Assembly (NCBI RefSeq): GCF_046630445.1 | Contig: NC_092333.1 | Coordinates: 7,661,501-7,725,500 of the forward strand | Direction: 5' to 3' | DNA: 64,000 bases | Origin: Rutidosis leptorrhynchoides | Lineage: Eukaryota > Streptophyta > Magnoliopsida > Asterales > Asteraceae | Part shown: positions 48,401 through 60,403 of the stretch, piece after piece | How the letters are laid out: each line of letters opens with the position of its first letter | Position numbering within the stretch: the stretch's first letter is position 1 | The notes under the pieces: model-generated | The model's database searches: none | Told to the model about the DNA's origin: nothing | Seen by the model: the letters and a program-made list of their open reading frames with translations, nothing else | Translations under genes and position numbers: made by a program

Positions 48401-49925
48401 CAAAAGTGCATATCGGCACAAGTCTTCTCCGTTTATCACCGTGAATAATTAACTCTCCCCCACTTGGGGTCTTCACACTAATAAATTTTTCATGGCATGC
48501 AATATCGGCTCTATTATGATCGAGCCAATCCATACCAACAACGATATCAAAATCACCCAAAGTCATCGGGATAAGATCAATCTTAAAGTTTTCGGCACCA
48601 AAAACGACATCACAATTTTTACACACATCAACCACTAGCACCGTCTTGCCGTCCGCTATTTCTACTTCTATCGGACGACTTAACTTAGCTAACGGTCTAT
48701 TAAGTCTAGGCACAAATTTTGGAGACACAAAAGACAAATTTTCACCGCTATCAAATAGGATCCTTGCCGGATTAGAGTTAACCATGAAAGTACCTGAGAC
48801 AACTTCGTTAGATTGTTTGGATTCCTCATTGGTCATCAAATAATTGCGACCCCTAGCCGTTCCCGCTGCTCTCTCCAACTTCTTCACATGATCATTATTC
48901 AACACGGGACATTCCGGCCTCTTGTGTCCCTCTTTACCACAATTATAACAAGTAAGCTTGGTTGACGCCTTGGTACAATCACGGGCTATGTGCCCTCTTT
49001 GATTACAATTATAACATGTGGGTCCGAAACTCCCGGAAGCACCCTTCTTCACACTATTAACGCTTTCGGAGCCTTTCTTGTTCTTTTTATTGGAAAAATT
49101 CGAATAACTCGAACCTTCAAACTTTCTCTTTGAAAAAGTGAAATCGCTTTTTCTTGGAACCTCCGACTCAAAACCCCTCACCAATTCGTATAAATCTTCA
49201 AAAGACTTAGCCATTCCCCGGCTAATCTTACCCTTCAACTCATCACCTAAAGTACGGTAGAAATCTAGCATCAACTTGAGATTATCACCAACATACTCCG
49301 GACAAAAATGAGTCTTTGCCAAGAAGGTAGACTTGAGAGTAACCAAGTCCATTGAACCTTGTCGCAAATTGTGCAACTCGTCCCGGATTTTATCAAGATC
49401 GGAAGAAGTTCGGTATTCTTGGAAAAATTCCTTCTTAAACTCCTCCCATGTCAAGCTCATGCATTGCTCTTCACCATATAATTTGATTTTATCGTCCCAC
49501 CACAATTTGCCCTCTTCACGCAATATGCTAGACCCATACCTCGTCTTCTTCTCGGGAGGACTCTCCACGGTACGGAACGCCCCCTCGATATCGGAAATCC
49601 AACAAGTGCTTTTCAATGGATCCCTCACCCCATTAAACATCAGAGGTTGAGTATCCTTGAAGTTTTTGTAGTGGAAGTCCCGCCTTCCACCCCCTTCCCC
49701 TCGAGGATAAATGTTCCTAGCTTCTAAAGCCTCCTCTATTGCGGCTTTCATTCGTTCACGGATCATTTCGGTCACTTATCCATCAACCGACTCTTGGAAG
49801 ACCTTTCGGACATCGTCAAGAAAATCCTTCTTTAGCCTTTTAAATATGGCCTCAACCCTTGTCGTGAGTTCAACATCCTCACTCGTACTTCCGTCATTGG
49901 TGTCGTGTCTATTTATCTTCTTCAT
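45459..49925 (-). pseudogene. Tekay gag-pol, one frame with three in-frame stops
   Basis: From the ATG at 49925 a single frame runs to near 45460, broken only by TAA at 49776-49778, TGA at 46863-46865 and TGA at 45546-45548, with no frameshift seen. In order: gag ([29 protein letters not shown]); two zinc knuckles ([28 protein letters not shown]); aspartic protease ([22 protein letters not shown]); RT ([48 protein letters not shown]); RNase H ([33 protein letters not shown]); integrase zinc region (HKSKYSIHPG, CVTCLQVKAEHQ) and core (ISDRDTRF, TAYHPQMDGQTER); GPF module; chromodomain cut by the last TGA. Catalytic motifs are kept. Confidence 0.93.
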
Positions 49926-50227
49926 TTTATAAAACGAAATAAATTAAGCAACAAAATGAAAGGACTTAACACATATGTATATACATATACACCACACTAC
50001 CCCATCTTGCTCAACAATCGTCGTACATCGCTTGTTTGACACGAATTGAACCTGTAACAATGGTAGCTAATCATTGTTACGTGACCACGTCGCATTAATT
50101 CGCTAGTACAACGTCTATCTCGCTTGATGACTGGTAAAACAACACAAAACAGTTAGTGCAAGGTTATTTCACGTAAACACTAGCACTAGCAATTCCCGTT
50201 CCGACCCAAAGTCCTACAAGTCCCGCG
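49926..50227 (-). other. Leader or rearranged LTR end of the Tekay element
   Basis: Not matched in the 3' LTR. TGTAACAATGG at 50053 resembles the LTR end TGTAACAACCC, so part of the 5' LTR may have been replaced or deleted here. No standard Met-tRNA primer site was found. Confidence 0.45.
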
Positions 50228-51519
50228 TAAACAGTTATGGTGCTACCGGCTCGTGGTTCACACTCGATGCTACCGGCTCGTGGTTCACATCTTAGTTTAT
50301 AGTGCTACCAGCTCGTGGTTCACACTCGATGCTACCGGCTCGTGGTTCACATCTTAGTTTATAGTGCTACCGGCTCGTGGTTCACACTCGATGCTACCGG
50401 CTCGTGGTTCACATCTTAGTTTATAGTGCTACCGGCTCGTGGTTCACACTCGATGCTACCGGCTCGTGGTTCACATCTTATCACACACATGTTATGGCAC
50501 TACCGGCTCGATGGTTCATGCCATAACACCCACAAATAAACACGCCATATACACATACGTATAATTACTCCACTCACCTTAGAGTCTTTTGCAAAAGATA
50601 ACCGAGCTTGCAACTTCGATGTAACGTACCTATTACATTTAACACATAATCAATCACAACTCAAGTTGGTCAACCAACTTACTCCCCATTCTAGTGCCAT
50701 TTTGACCCAAGGTGCAATTTCGACCCATTTGCGCCCTTAACCCTAATATTTGGGTCAACACCAACAAAACCCTAACACTAGCCAAATGTGGTCTTAAACA
50801 ATTTATAATCACAAGTTTAGTGTGTTCTCGTACACATTTAACAACCTAGGTCGCCCAAGAACCATTTGACCCATTTCGAGGTCAACACGCCCATTTGGGT
50901 CACCCACAACCCAAATGACACCCACTAACATTAACTACAAATGTGCTAGTGATATATTAAGCCTTTAAGACCCATTTACACACTTTAACCTTTTAAAACC
51001 CTAGGTTAATTATCTTTTAGGTCTTCATGACCCAAACTTACCCAAAACCCCCAAATCATTAACAAGTAAGTTTTAAGTACAACAGTAACCCAAACCCTAA
51101 CCCTTAACACAATTTAAGTAAAGAAATTAGGTTTTATAACTTACCAACACAATCACCACGTAGCTAGCGACTAGATGAACAACTTTAGAACTAGCACTAA
51201 AACCCGATTCAACCTCTTTCTTCCTTTAATGGAGCTCTCTCACTCTAGAACCTCCTCTCTCTCTAGGATTTAATGGAAGATGATAAAGTAGATGGAAAAG
51301 GAGTAATGAGGCTCACCAAAACTGATCTAGGGCCTTAAAGTCGTCCACAAAGTGAAATTACCAAACTACCCATTTTTAAATAACAAAATACCAAAGCTGG
51401 CTCGTCAGGCCATCTGGACGGCGTCCAGATTTTTGGACGGCTTCCAGCCCTTCAAAACGGGACGGTGTCCAGCCCTGTTGGACGGCGTCCAACATAAATG
51501 ATAAAAACTGGATCTTGCA
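50228..51519 (-). repeat. 5' LTR of Tekay element (matching part)
   Basis: Closely similar to 44255-45457 except for the number of 62-bp repeat units and scattered changes. Ends GATCTTGCA with TSD TAAAC directly after it. The roughly 750 bp that would match 43508-44255 are missing. Confidence 0.85.
50231..50505 (-). repeat. Tandem repeat, 62-bp unit, expanded copy
   Basis: Four to five units of the array also seen at 44268-44465. Confidence 0.9.
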
Positions 51520-51551
51520 TAAACCCGTGATTTCACGGGTCATTTAACTAG
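51520..51551 (+). mobile_element. Helitron-like 3' terminus
   Basis: Perfect hairpin ACCCGTGA-TT-TCACGGGT, then CATTTAACTAG and a T outside, matching the Helitron rule of a hairpin about 10 nt before CTRR with insertion next to T. Nearly the same end is found at 28030-28065 and, inverted, at 26427. It completes the sequence interrupted at 29157 and 43507. Confidence 0.7.
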
Positions 51552-52543
51552 TTACTTCTATTTTCTATTAAAATTAATCTAACCTTTAATTATTGACGCA
51601 GATTATAAAATGAAAATATAAAATTCAAGAATAGGTCGTGTCGAGTGTTACGGTGTGTAGAAAAATCGGTCAACGTCGATTAATGGACTAAAATCGGATT
51701 TGTTTATCAAAGTCGGTTGATGTCAAAATTAGTCAATATTTTAACATTGATTTAAACATGAATTTTAGAGTTTTTAACAAATTAACGATCATCTTATGTT
51801 TTTAGAAAAATATGTTTATGTTTACAATTTTTTTTCAATATTTATACATATAAATTTGTAATTTATTATTTACATGTATAAAGAATCTAATCCAATAAAT
51901 CCCCGATTAATTCTCATGTTACCGATTACTCCGATCGATTACTTTAAGACTTTTTTGCTCCGTTGGTCCTTCAAATATACACAAAATTGCAATCCGAGTC
52001 CCTCAAGTTTTTTTTTTGGAATTTCGAGTCTTTAAAATTGCAAAATTTTGCAATCCGAGTCCCTCCGTCTAACTTCCGTCTAAATTGGCCGTTAAGCTTT
52101 ACATGTGCCATGCATGTCAGGGTACATCGTCTTTTTACTCTTTTCTTTAACTTTTTTGCTTCGTTGGTCCTTCATTTATCCGAGTCCCTCAACTTTTTAA
52201 TTCGAATTTTAATCTGTTTTTTTCTTTAATTCATACTTTTTTTTATCTTTGATTCGACTTTTTATCATCATCATCTCTCATCTCCTTCTTTCGTATTCCG
52301 TTCTCCGTCACCGTCTCCTACACCAACTCCATTTTCAACCGCAACTTCGTCATTAGACTCGTCGAAATCACTACCGTTGATAATGTCATCATCGTCATCT
52401 TCTAACTTTCTCCGGCGCTTCGCATCGCCGTCAAGGAACGGGTAGGGTTTGTCTGATTTAAATCGCTTGTTAGTTTATGTTCTTTGTCATCTTGTTTGTT
52501 TATCAACGTCATCATCTTCATCGAATCGTCTCCAAATCATCAT
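51552..52543. other. Non-coding with short dispersed repeats
   Basis: The stretch 51950-52200 has two copies of TTTTTGCTCCGTTGGTCCTTC-like sequence (given in parts: GTTGGTCCTTC and CCGAGTCCCTC). 52260-52500 is pyrimidine-rich with CATCATC runs. No gene recognised. Confidence 0.45.
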
Positions 52544-52883
52544 TGTGATGACCCGTCCAAATCCATTTGGACGAATACATCATTCATTGATTTCGTAGTG
52601 AGGTTTTGACCTCTATATGATACGTTTTGTAAACATTGCATTCTTTTGAAGAGGTACACCATAAATGAATATATAAATCCAAGGTTTTTAACGTCAGATG
52701 ATTTCTACGTATAGACAATCATCGTATATAATAGTTTCTAACAATACATCCGTTGACAATACAGTCAAATAAGATACATGGTGATGATTTTGTGAATGCA
52801 AAGTTTTCTCGAATAAAGCATGTATGACTCCATGCACAAACTTTGTATAACGTATAAGCAAACAGCGGAAGACTTCTAGGAAC

Positions 52884-53407
52884 CTGAGAATAAACATACT
52901 TAAAAGTGTCAACACAAAGGTTGGTGAGTTCATAGTTTTAATGTTGCGCATAATCTGTATATAAAGGTGGATCACAAGATTTCAGTTGTTTCATCCAGAA
53001 ACGTTTATCAAAATATTTTACAAAATTGAGAACCCTGGTAACTAAGCTTTAACGTCTATATAATAAGTACCCCTGTTTTAACATACATGCAACCAACATG
53101 TACAATACATGCAAACCAATGTGTACTAACCTCAAATAGCATACGTATGTTTTATAGTTCAGGCTAGGGTTTCTATACAAGGAACAGACGGGGATATCAA
53201 GCCCTATGGATCCATATATAACTACTCGCGCCCACCAGTTCTTATAAACGGCAGTTACTAGTTACTAAAGCTAAGGGATTTTCGGTTCAAACTCGGTGTA
53301 GAATTTAGTATGTACTTGTATCCATTGCGTTTAAAATAAAGTGCATGTATTCTCAGTCTAAAAATATAGATTGAAAAAGCATTTAAAAAGGGAGCAAATG
53401 AAACTCA
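52884..53407 (-). promoter_or_regulatory. Candidate LTR leader intron
   Basis: Minus-strand donor CTAAG/GTGAGTTTC at 53407 and acceptor TATTCTCAG/GTTCC ending at 52884, 524 bp apart. Inferred by comparison with the other LTRs. Confidence 0.4.
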
Positions 53408-54519
53408 CCTTAGCAGCACATAAGGTCATTCACCGAAATATGACCAAAACTCGGAATGCAAAATAACCGTAGATCTCAACCTAGAGAACATATGTTGGTC
53501 AATACATGTCTAACAAGCTAGGTCGGGTCGTAGTGTATCACAATCCTAATGCTCGAGACCGACATACAAAAGTTAACAAAAGTCATCTCAAAAGTTATCA
53601 TGACCCAATATGATCTTTAAATCTCTACATGTTTATTAACATAGTATAAGTCTTGATAATTGAACGAATTTATAGTTTATCAAACTCAAAATATTATTTA
53701 TTTCAGGAGCTGTATTATATTTGAATTATCATGGCAATAGAAAATATTTTATTATTTCACATAGTTTTCCAATACTTGTAAAATCAGATTATAGTGTTTA
53801 TAAAGCTTAAAACATGATAAGACAGTAAACGTTGACAATTATTCAACAAAACTAGACGTGCTTTATATAAAAATTCATTTACTCGATTAGTAATATTTGA
53901 AAATCCAATTTATCAATCTCATAGACAAGTTGTTTGAATATTAATTTACAGTTTCAAACACAATTTCAATTAACGTTAACCATAATTCAGTTGACCATAT
54001 CTTTTAATCCGTTCATCGAAATCACGCGATTTCTACATGAAAAGTTAATAATTTTTCGCCATTTTTCCAAAAACATGCATATCATATACTTTATATCAGT
54101 AGCATATGTATCAAATTCGCGATTCATCATAAACTATCTAACGGCAAATTAAAGCATACAAGCATGCATACACATATATACTCGAGCACTAGACATGGAT
54201 ACACTATTAATATATAAAAGATAAGATGTGAATGCTCACGTATCAATATTGTGATTCAATATTGTAGGAAAGTACGTAGTCGCAACGGAGATGATAAACA
54301 TTAGTTTGATCTCACGAGTAATACCCCCGAACCATACCCATCACCTCCTTAGCTATAACCCATAATTTCCTTAGTTCTATCCCGCTCGAAAAAACCCGTT
54401 TTGAAATAATACGCTCATGACCTCGTCGTAGTATTTTATGTATAATACTAATAATAACGGTAACGATATCTGATAATACTATACTAATACTAATAATAAT
54501 AAGATTAATATTATTAATC

Positions 54520-54617
<98 letters not shown>
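54520..54617. repeat. (TAA)n microsatellite
   Basis: About 32 TAA units inside the LTR. Confidence 0.95.
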
Positions 54618-54618
<1 letters not shown>

Positions 54619-54814
54619 TAAATAATAATAATACAGAGAGAATGAGATAAGAATATGTGTGTGTACCTGCAACCAGAAATCGACGAGCTTTATAGACTTG
54701 TCCTGAAAATCAACTCCATGCGATCACATGGGTTTCATGCCCATTTGCCATGCGATCGCATGGCCAGCTGGTACGCAGCCAATATTTTTTGTTTTCTTGT
54801 TTGTCGACATATTT

Positions 54815-55055
54815 TTCACTGCAGCAAATAGTGTTTTATTGTAGCATATAGTGTACTGTAGCAAATAGTATTTACTGTAGCAAAGTCGTTTTTACTGTAG
54901 CAAATAGTGGTCTACTGTAGCAAAGTCATTTTTACTGTAGCAAATAGTGATTCTCGAAAACACTGTAGCAAAATGATTTTTACTGTAGCAAATAGTGATT
55001 TTCGAAAACACTGTAGCTTTTCGGGTACTGTAGCAATTCGAAAATACTGTAGTAA
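54815..55055 (-). repeat. CTGTAGCAAATAGTG short-repeat array
   Basis: About 14 copies of ACTGTAGCAAA with variable 5-20-bp spacers (ATAGTG, GTCATTTTT, ATTCTCGAAAAC). Inside the LTR, towards its sense 5' end. Confidence 0.85.
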
Positions 55056-55252
55056 ATTAGTGTTTTATTTGTTCATCTTAAACGTTTTAGTTAACTTATC
55101 TAAATATCAATCGAATCAATAAACGAATGTTACTATCATTTACTAAATAACTTGAAATTATATATATGTATATATCTTTATTTAATATACATAAATCAGT
55201 TTTTAAATACACATTGCAAGTTATTTATAAATAATTAATATTCCAACTTATT

Positions 55253-55272
55253 GTATATATATATATATAAAT

Positions 55273-55348
<76 letters not shown>
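55253..55348. repeat. (TA)n tract with interruptions
   Basis: TA repeats with two AAATA interruptions in the first third. Confidence 0.9.
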
Positions 55349-55351
<3 letters not shown>

Positions 55352-55500
55352 CGTGAATCGTCGGTCAATAGTCAAAGGTTAACTGAATATATAACATTAG
55401 TTCAAAAAGTTTGAGAATCAATATTACAGACTTTGCTTATCGTGTCGGAAACATATAAAGATTAAGTTTAAATATGGTCGAAAATTTCCGAGTTGTCACA

Positions 55501-55537
55501 GTACCTACCCGTTAAAGAAATTTCGTCCCGAAATTTG
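55501..55537 (-). other. Polypurine tract region (minus)
   Basis: GTACCTACCCGTTAAAG then TTTCGTCCCGAAATTT on plus; the minus strand matches the tracts at 1786 and 39709. Confidence 0.7.
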
Positions 55538-55856
55538 ATTTGGATGGTCATGGCTGACAATAAGTTTGTTTTCATGACGCATACGAGCTAAAAATTAGAG
55601 TTTTATCATCATTGAGTAATATAGATAAAACAATTCGATTTTGTGAAGAGGTCGAGTGAAGTTATCATAAAAGAGTGAAAATGAGTAAATGCAGATTCGA
55701 CTTAACCGGTGACGTAATCAAGGTTGATTTCCGGAATTTAAGGCATTTTAGAGGAAATCTTCGTAATTAGATTTGGTTCTTCGGTAATTAAGGAAATTAG
55801 GATCTTCTTTGGTTAAATGCAATGATCTATTTCGATTGCTCTGTCGAATGTTTCAC

Positions 55857-55863
55857 TATAAAT
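55857..55863 (+). promoter_or_regulatory. TATA box for antisense ORF, second copy
   Basis: CTATAAATCCACC, 90 bp before the ATG at 55947; identical to the box at 39385-39391. Confidence 0.5.
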
Positions 55864-55946
55864 CCACCCCTTTTATTTCCTTACTTCCACATCTCCCATC
55901 TTCTATCCTTTCTTCTCCAATTCATACTTCTAAAACATTTGTCAAT

Positions 55947-56117
55947 ATGCTTGATCCAGTTCTAATCCTTGATATGTTTCTAACTGTCGTAACAATTATC
56001 CTTCTTTTTCAACTTCCTCCGGAGGAATCTGTTTACTTCTATTTCGCTCTTGGGGTGGTGATTTTCATAATGCTTTCTTGTATTTGTCTTTCCATAATTA
56101 TTGACATCTACGGTTAA
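55947..56117 (+). CDS. Antisense ORF: small two-helix membrane protein, 56 aa (second copy)
   Basis: Antisense to its host element, ATG 447 bp from the 3' LTR. MLDPVLILDMFLTV starts a first hydrophobic segment; PPEES is the turn; YFYFALGVVIFIMLS is the second; it ends IIIDIYG. Homologous to 39134-39307 along its whole length with one residue difference in length, although most codons differ. No stop or indel separates the two. The frame is open upstream to 55809, but there the two copies differ in length, and the TATA box lies inside. No known family was recognised. Confidence 0.58.
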   Translation: MLDPVLILDMFLTVVTIILLFQLPPEESVYFYFALGVVIFIMLSCICLSIIIDIYG

Positions 56118-58259
56118 TGATCTTTTCCGTTTGCTGCGATTTACACCCCCTTTCTATTTCGGAGCTTCATGCTTTTGTTTTCTTTTCGCAAGTAATGGTC
56201 CAGAATTCGTAGATATGGAGTTTCGAATTATCATAAAATACAAAGTAGAAAGGAAAGGTAGTAGCACGATTTGATTTGTCAAATTACCAGAATATCCAGA
56301 AAAGACCGAATCATCAAGAAAAATATTTTCTTGATAGTTTAGAGGTTAAATAAAATGAAAGAGTTATGTAACATGGTTCATGATGAGGGTATGATCTGTG
56401 AACCTTTATCACGTTCCATTAGAAACTCAGCATGACTTATTGTAATATAATCACGTTGATCAAGTGTCATTATATTATACTAACCCATGCTTCAATTTCC
56501 AACACTACTTCAAAAACATTCATATTTTAAATTTGAATTTTTCAGATTTTAGAAACTAAAACAGTTTCCTTTATGATATAACACAGGTATCGCGAAGAGA
56601 TAAATGATTTCAGATAAGAATAGTTATGAAAATATCTTCAGAAATATCGAGGATATTTATAATGAAAGACACGATGATATCTTAGAATTTCTAATATCGA
56701 AGGATGATGAAGAAGTTTTGTCCGTAAAGCAGAAGTAAGGTATTTGTTAATGACTTCAGCAGATACTGAATCATTTAGATTCTTTGAAGGCAGGCTTAGT
56801 CTTTGTGATTTGTCCACAGCCTCCTTCATAGTTTGCTCAATCCTTTTTCCGGTACTAAACCTTCTCTTTTTCTGAGGTTTGCCAACACACTATTATTTAT
56901 CATTAAACTTTTGACTGTTAAGGTCGTTTACAGTTTTTGCTGCTTCGTCGGCATTTTTCAAAATTCAGGGTATTGATTCGTAGGCTGGTTGCTTTTCAGA
57001 ATTTCAAAATTGAAGATCATGATTCGAGGAGATAACTGTTACATGTATACATATAACTGTTGATGTAGAAATGCTGCGAGATTCGAAATACTGATTGCTG
57101 ATTCTCGATAACTGGTATGGCAATTATCGTTACAAGATGCAGATGAGTAGATGATGGGTTTTCAATGAGTACATATAATGATTTTTCGGAGAGGTTTACG
57201 CCAAAGAGTAACGAAGTTACCGGTACATCTGCTGATAATGTGGTGGAATATAAATGGTTCCCCGGTAATGACGACGAAAGAGCAAACGTGTATGTCAAAG
57301 TTATAATGAGGCTTATTCGAATGAAAAATCGAAGTTGATTTACTGGAGGTGTGACAAAACTGGCTACTTTGAAAAGGAGTTGCAAAGTTATTTTCGGTAA
57401 TAATAATGTCAAAGGATCTAGCACAATTTTGAATTCAAAGTATGGTTTTGTAAGATGTGAAAATCTAATAGTGATATCTTCTGCTAAATTTTGACTCGGA
57501 TTCTGATCTGTCAAAAATCAGAATGTGTAATCGAATTTGTATGAAAATGGTTGTTATGATTCTTATGGAAGAATGTATATCGATGTGAATGTAGTGAGTA
57601 TAGTTAATGATTCTTGAATCAAAATTGAAGAGTGTACAGTGTAACATATTAATTGTGAACTTATATATTTTCCGGGTATTACCTACCCGTTAAAAATTTC
57701 ACAAGTAATATTTTGTACAGAAGAATTTTACTACAGTCTTTATGAAAATATATATGTATATTTTCTTCTGATGTAATACGGATTTAATGAGTTAATATAC
57801 TATTAAACTCATTTGATTTTCGGCTGGAACTAGAAATAAATAATCTCTAAAACATTAGAGATTACATAATCTTCGCGGAGTATTTCACTAATGTAATCGA
57901 TACTTCATTATCTATTCTGATTGATATTCCTCGGTGAATTATGTTGGTGCTCGTGGAATTCTTGTGAGTTTCGCAAGGTACGAATGATGTTTTCTAGAAA
58001 GTTTCAAGTACATAGAAAATGAAAGTGTAAAATCAAACATGTATTTGAATAATACACTTGATTTATTATGAAATGGAATCTATTAGGTCAAAGCAGAGAT
58101 TATAGTTAACGATTGTTAAGTCATTAACGAAGGATGTACATCATGGCATATTACTAACATGAACTAACCGAGTAGTACCTACCATTTATGATTCATACGT
58201 AATAGCTTAGTACGAAAAGATTTATTTTAATTTCAAAATTCATATATATATAAAATATA

Positions 58260-58545
58260 CATATAATTTCTTCCGGGGAAATGAGTTAATACTTCATAAC
58301 TCGTTGATACAATATACGCGTTGTTGATTTGTGATGATGTTGGTGATTATGGAACTGGCGGAGCTTGTGATGTTATAGGTGCTGCTAGTGCTGAAGATGC
58401 TGATAGTACTGACGTGCTGGTGATGCTGACGGTACTGTTGATGCTGCTTGTATAACAAGTCTAGCTTGTAAATCGCGCACTATTCCTGCCAGGGTTTCAC
58501 TTCATTATTTCTATTCGCCCACTCATCAAATTTACAATATGCACT
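58260..58545 (-). pseudogene. Gag-like ORF remnant of the second non-autonomous element
   Basis: The minus strand reads fragments such as SQAPPVP and a Ser/Ala/Pro-rich tail, matching the second half of the ORF at 36435-36769. Broken by stops, and cut by the LTR at 58564. Confidence 0.6.
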
Positions 58546-58563
58546 AGAATATATAATCTCTAA

Positions 58564-60403
58564 TGTGATGCCCCGTACAAAACCATCGTGTACGATTCGT
58601 CAACAACAGGATCTTTACACGGTTGAATACTACATGCTGTTTGAAAACCAGTTTGCATTCATAAAAAGATAACGTTTTACAAAAGATAGCGCGCATCCTT
58701 CGAATAGGAGCATAAACATAATTATTTGACCCTAAGGTCGTTACAAAGCCATTGTTTGAAATTAACATAAACTACGAATGCAACAAAAAAGTTCCATGAA
58801 TGAGACATCTCTAGTAATGCAGCGAATAACTAATACAGCAGGTCCGTAACAGCAAGTCTATACACCGAGACTAGAACAGCAAGGCTAACAGTAGAAGCAA
58901 CAACGTCTAAACACCTGAGAAATACATGCTTAAAAAGTCAACACGAATGTTGGTGAGCTATAGTTTAAGTTGTAATAGTAACGTAAGGTAGGCCACGAGA
59001 TTTCAGTGTAACAAAATAGTATGAAAAGTATATGTATAACCGTGGGCACCCGGTAACTAGACTTAACGTTTATAACCCCCTGAAAGTACACTTGGCGAGT
59101 GCGTATGTTCACGAAGTATTAAACACCCGTTAAATGCTAGCGCGACTAGCCCGAGTGGGGATGTCAAACCCTATGGATCCATATCTAAGATTCGCGTTCA
59201 CCGGTTCAAAGACCAATGACTAAACGTTACCGTGCTAAGGGGAATGTTTATGCCATTGTATAACCCACACACATATAAAGTTTAAGTACTCGTGCCTAGT
59301 ATGTAAAACGTAAAAAGCGCATGTATTCTCAGTCCCAAAATAGTTAAAGTAAAAAGGGATGCTATAACTCACAGTGATAAAAGCGGTAAAGTCGGTAATG
59401 AAAGTACGCAAGTAGTAAGTCGGTCCGAAAGGTCGTCAACCTAAATCAAAGGTTACTAGGTCAGTAAGTTGTCTTTATAAATTCTAATAGTGCATAAAAT
59501 AAGTTTATGTGTCATCATCATCATCATTCATCATCATAAAAGCTAAGTAAGTTCGACGAGAATAGAGATCAAAACAATAGGCTGACTTCGGTCAGCTGCT
59601 ACGACCTCTACGTAAATCGAAAAGATGCATAGTCAGTGGCTATGGATCCGTATATGAGTCCCCTAACAGCTGACCAACTTTAAGAACCTAACTCGTCTTT
59701 TTTTGACCGTGGCGACGGTTTAAGTGCGAGTAGGTCAGAAATTTCAGCACAACGTTAATAGGGTGTAGTAACTCTCGGAGGGCCATAAATCCTAAACCGT
59801 AACTCGGATTAAGACGAGGCCTAAACGGAAAATCATCTACTCGAACCGAACTAACTGAAAATCAATTTCCAGTAGCCCAGGTGGTTTGATAAGATACAAA
59901 AATCAGTGGACAAATGCTCCAGTGGGGTTCTTGGTGCTTGATGCTCATCACGGTTCTCATCCTTGATGCTTGTAGCTTCAAGTGTACAACTCGTTGATGG
60001 TTTAGCATCACTTTTGACCAAGATTCTACCATCAATACACAATATATTAAGGCCAAGTGGACTCTAGCAATTAAATAAATAAAATTAAGCATCCAAAGGC
60101 CCAAGTAATTATTATTATAAAATAATAATTAATATTTCGCTGTCCAAATATTCCGGTTCTGACAAAAGTCAAACGTGCGCGCAGTACGCGGTTTATTCGT
60201 AACGGCAAGTAACACTAACGGTTATAAAGGCTTCAATGATCAAGTTATGTATCCTACGTACTCTAAGGCACGTTTTAACATATAAATGGAAGTAAACTAC
60301 GTAAATCAAGTTTCCAGAGTATAAAGTAACACAGTACGCACAAATACGCAGTTTCGCAAAAACACAAGGCACAAAAGCAAGTCGAAAAAGCCGGGTCGTT
60401 ACA
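58564..60403 (-). repeat. 3' LTR of a third gypsy element
   Basis: TGTGATGCCCC at the plus-left end and GGGTCGTTACA at the right; about 1840 bp. The polypurine region follows at 60404 (minus: CGAAATTTCCATTAACAGG). It is inserted in the gag-like region of the previous element. Candidate intron 58915-59372 (minus; donor TGTGAGTTATAG, acceptor TATTTCTCAG). Short ORFs inside are not considered genes. Confidence 0.85.

Larger units (their letters stand above)
43508..51519 (-). mobile_element. Tekay-like Ty3/gypsy element with nearly complete gag-pol
   Basis: Minus-strand element: 3' LTR at 43508-45457, pol, gag, then a partly rearranged 5' LTR ending at 51519. TSD TAAAC at 43503-43507 and 51520-51524. 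It inserted a few bases before the terminal hairpin of a Helitron-like element. Polypurine tract GTGGGGGAGAGT (minus) next to the 3' LTR. Confidence 0.9.
52544..55500 (-). repeat. 3' LTR of second non-autonomous gypsy element
   Basis: TGTGATGACCC at the plus-left end and GAGTTGTCACA at the right, 2957 bp, similar in layout to 39743-42698 but diverged. The polypurine tract lies just outside at 55501 on the minus strand. It contains a TAA microsatellite (54520-54617), a CTGTAGCAAATAGTG array, a TA tract and the palindrome CATGCGATCGCATG near 54752. Candidate intron 52884-53407 (minus). Confidence 0.85.
55538..58563 (-). mobile_element. Interior of second non-autonomous gypsy element (3' half)
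   Basis: Collinear, on the opposite strand, with 36.4-39.7 kb: same antisense ORF, same ACGGGTAGGTAATACCCG inverted repeat (about 57672) and same gag-like tail. No RT or integrase. It is interrupted at 58563 by another LTR; its 5' part is outside the window. Confidence 0.8.

Noticed and set aside
47022-49932. Several plus-strand ORFs of 65-105 aa opposite the Tekay pol
   Set aside because: Shadows of the minus-strand gag-pol frame.
44268-50505. Regular 30/32-bp repeats at 44268 and 50231, CRISPR-like at first sight
   Set aside because: Units are contiguous with no unique spacers and lie in LTRs of a plant retrotransposon; a minisatellite.
52260-52543. Pyrimidine-rich stretch that looks like a gene leader
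   Set aside because: No ORF follows and the region ends at an LTR; could be a gene fragment but cannot be supported.
53934-54152. 72-aa hydrophobic ORF in the LTR at 52544
   Set aside because: AT-rich LTR sequence with no homologue in the related LTRs at the same place.
59851-60104. Two overlapping minus-strand ORFs in the LTR at 58564
   Set aside because: Different frames of LTR sequence, no recognised domain, no conserved counterpart in the window.
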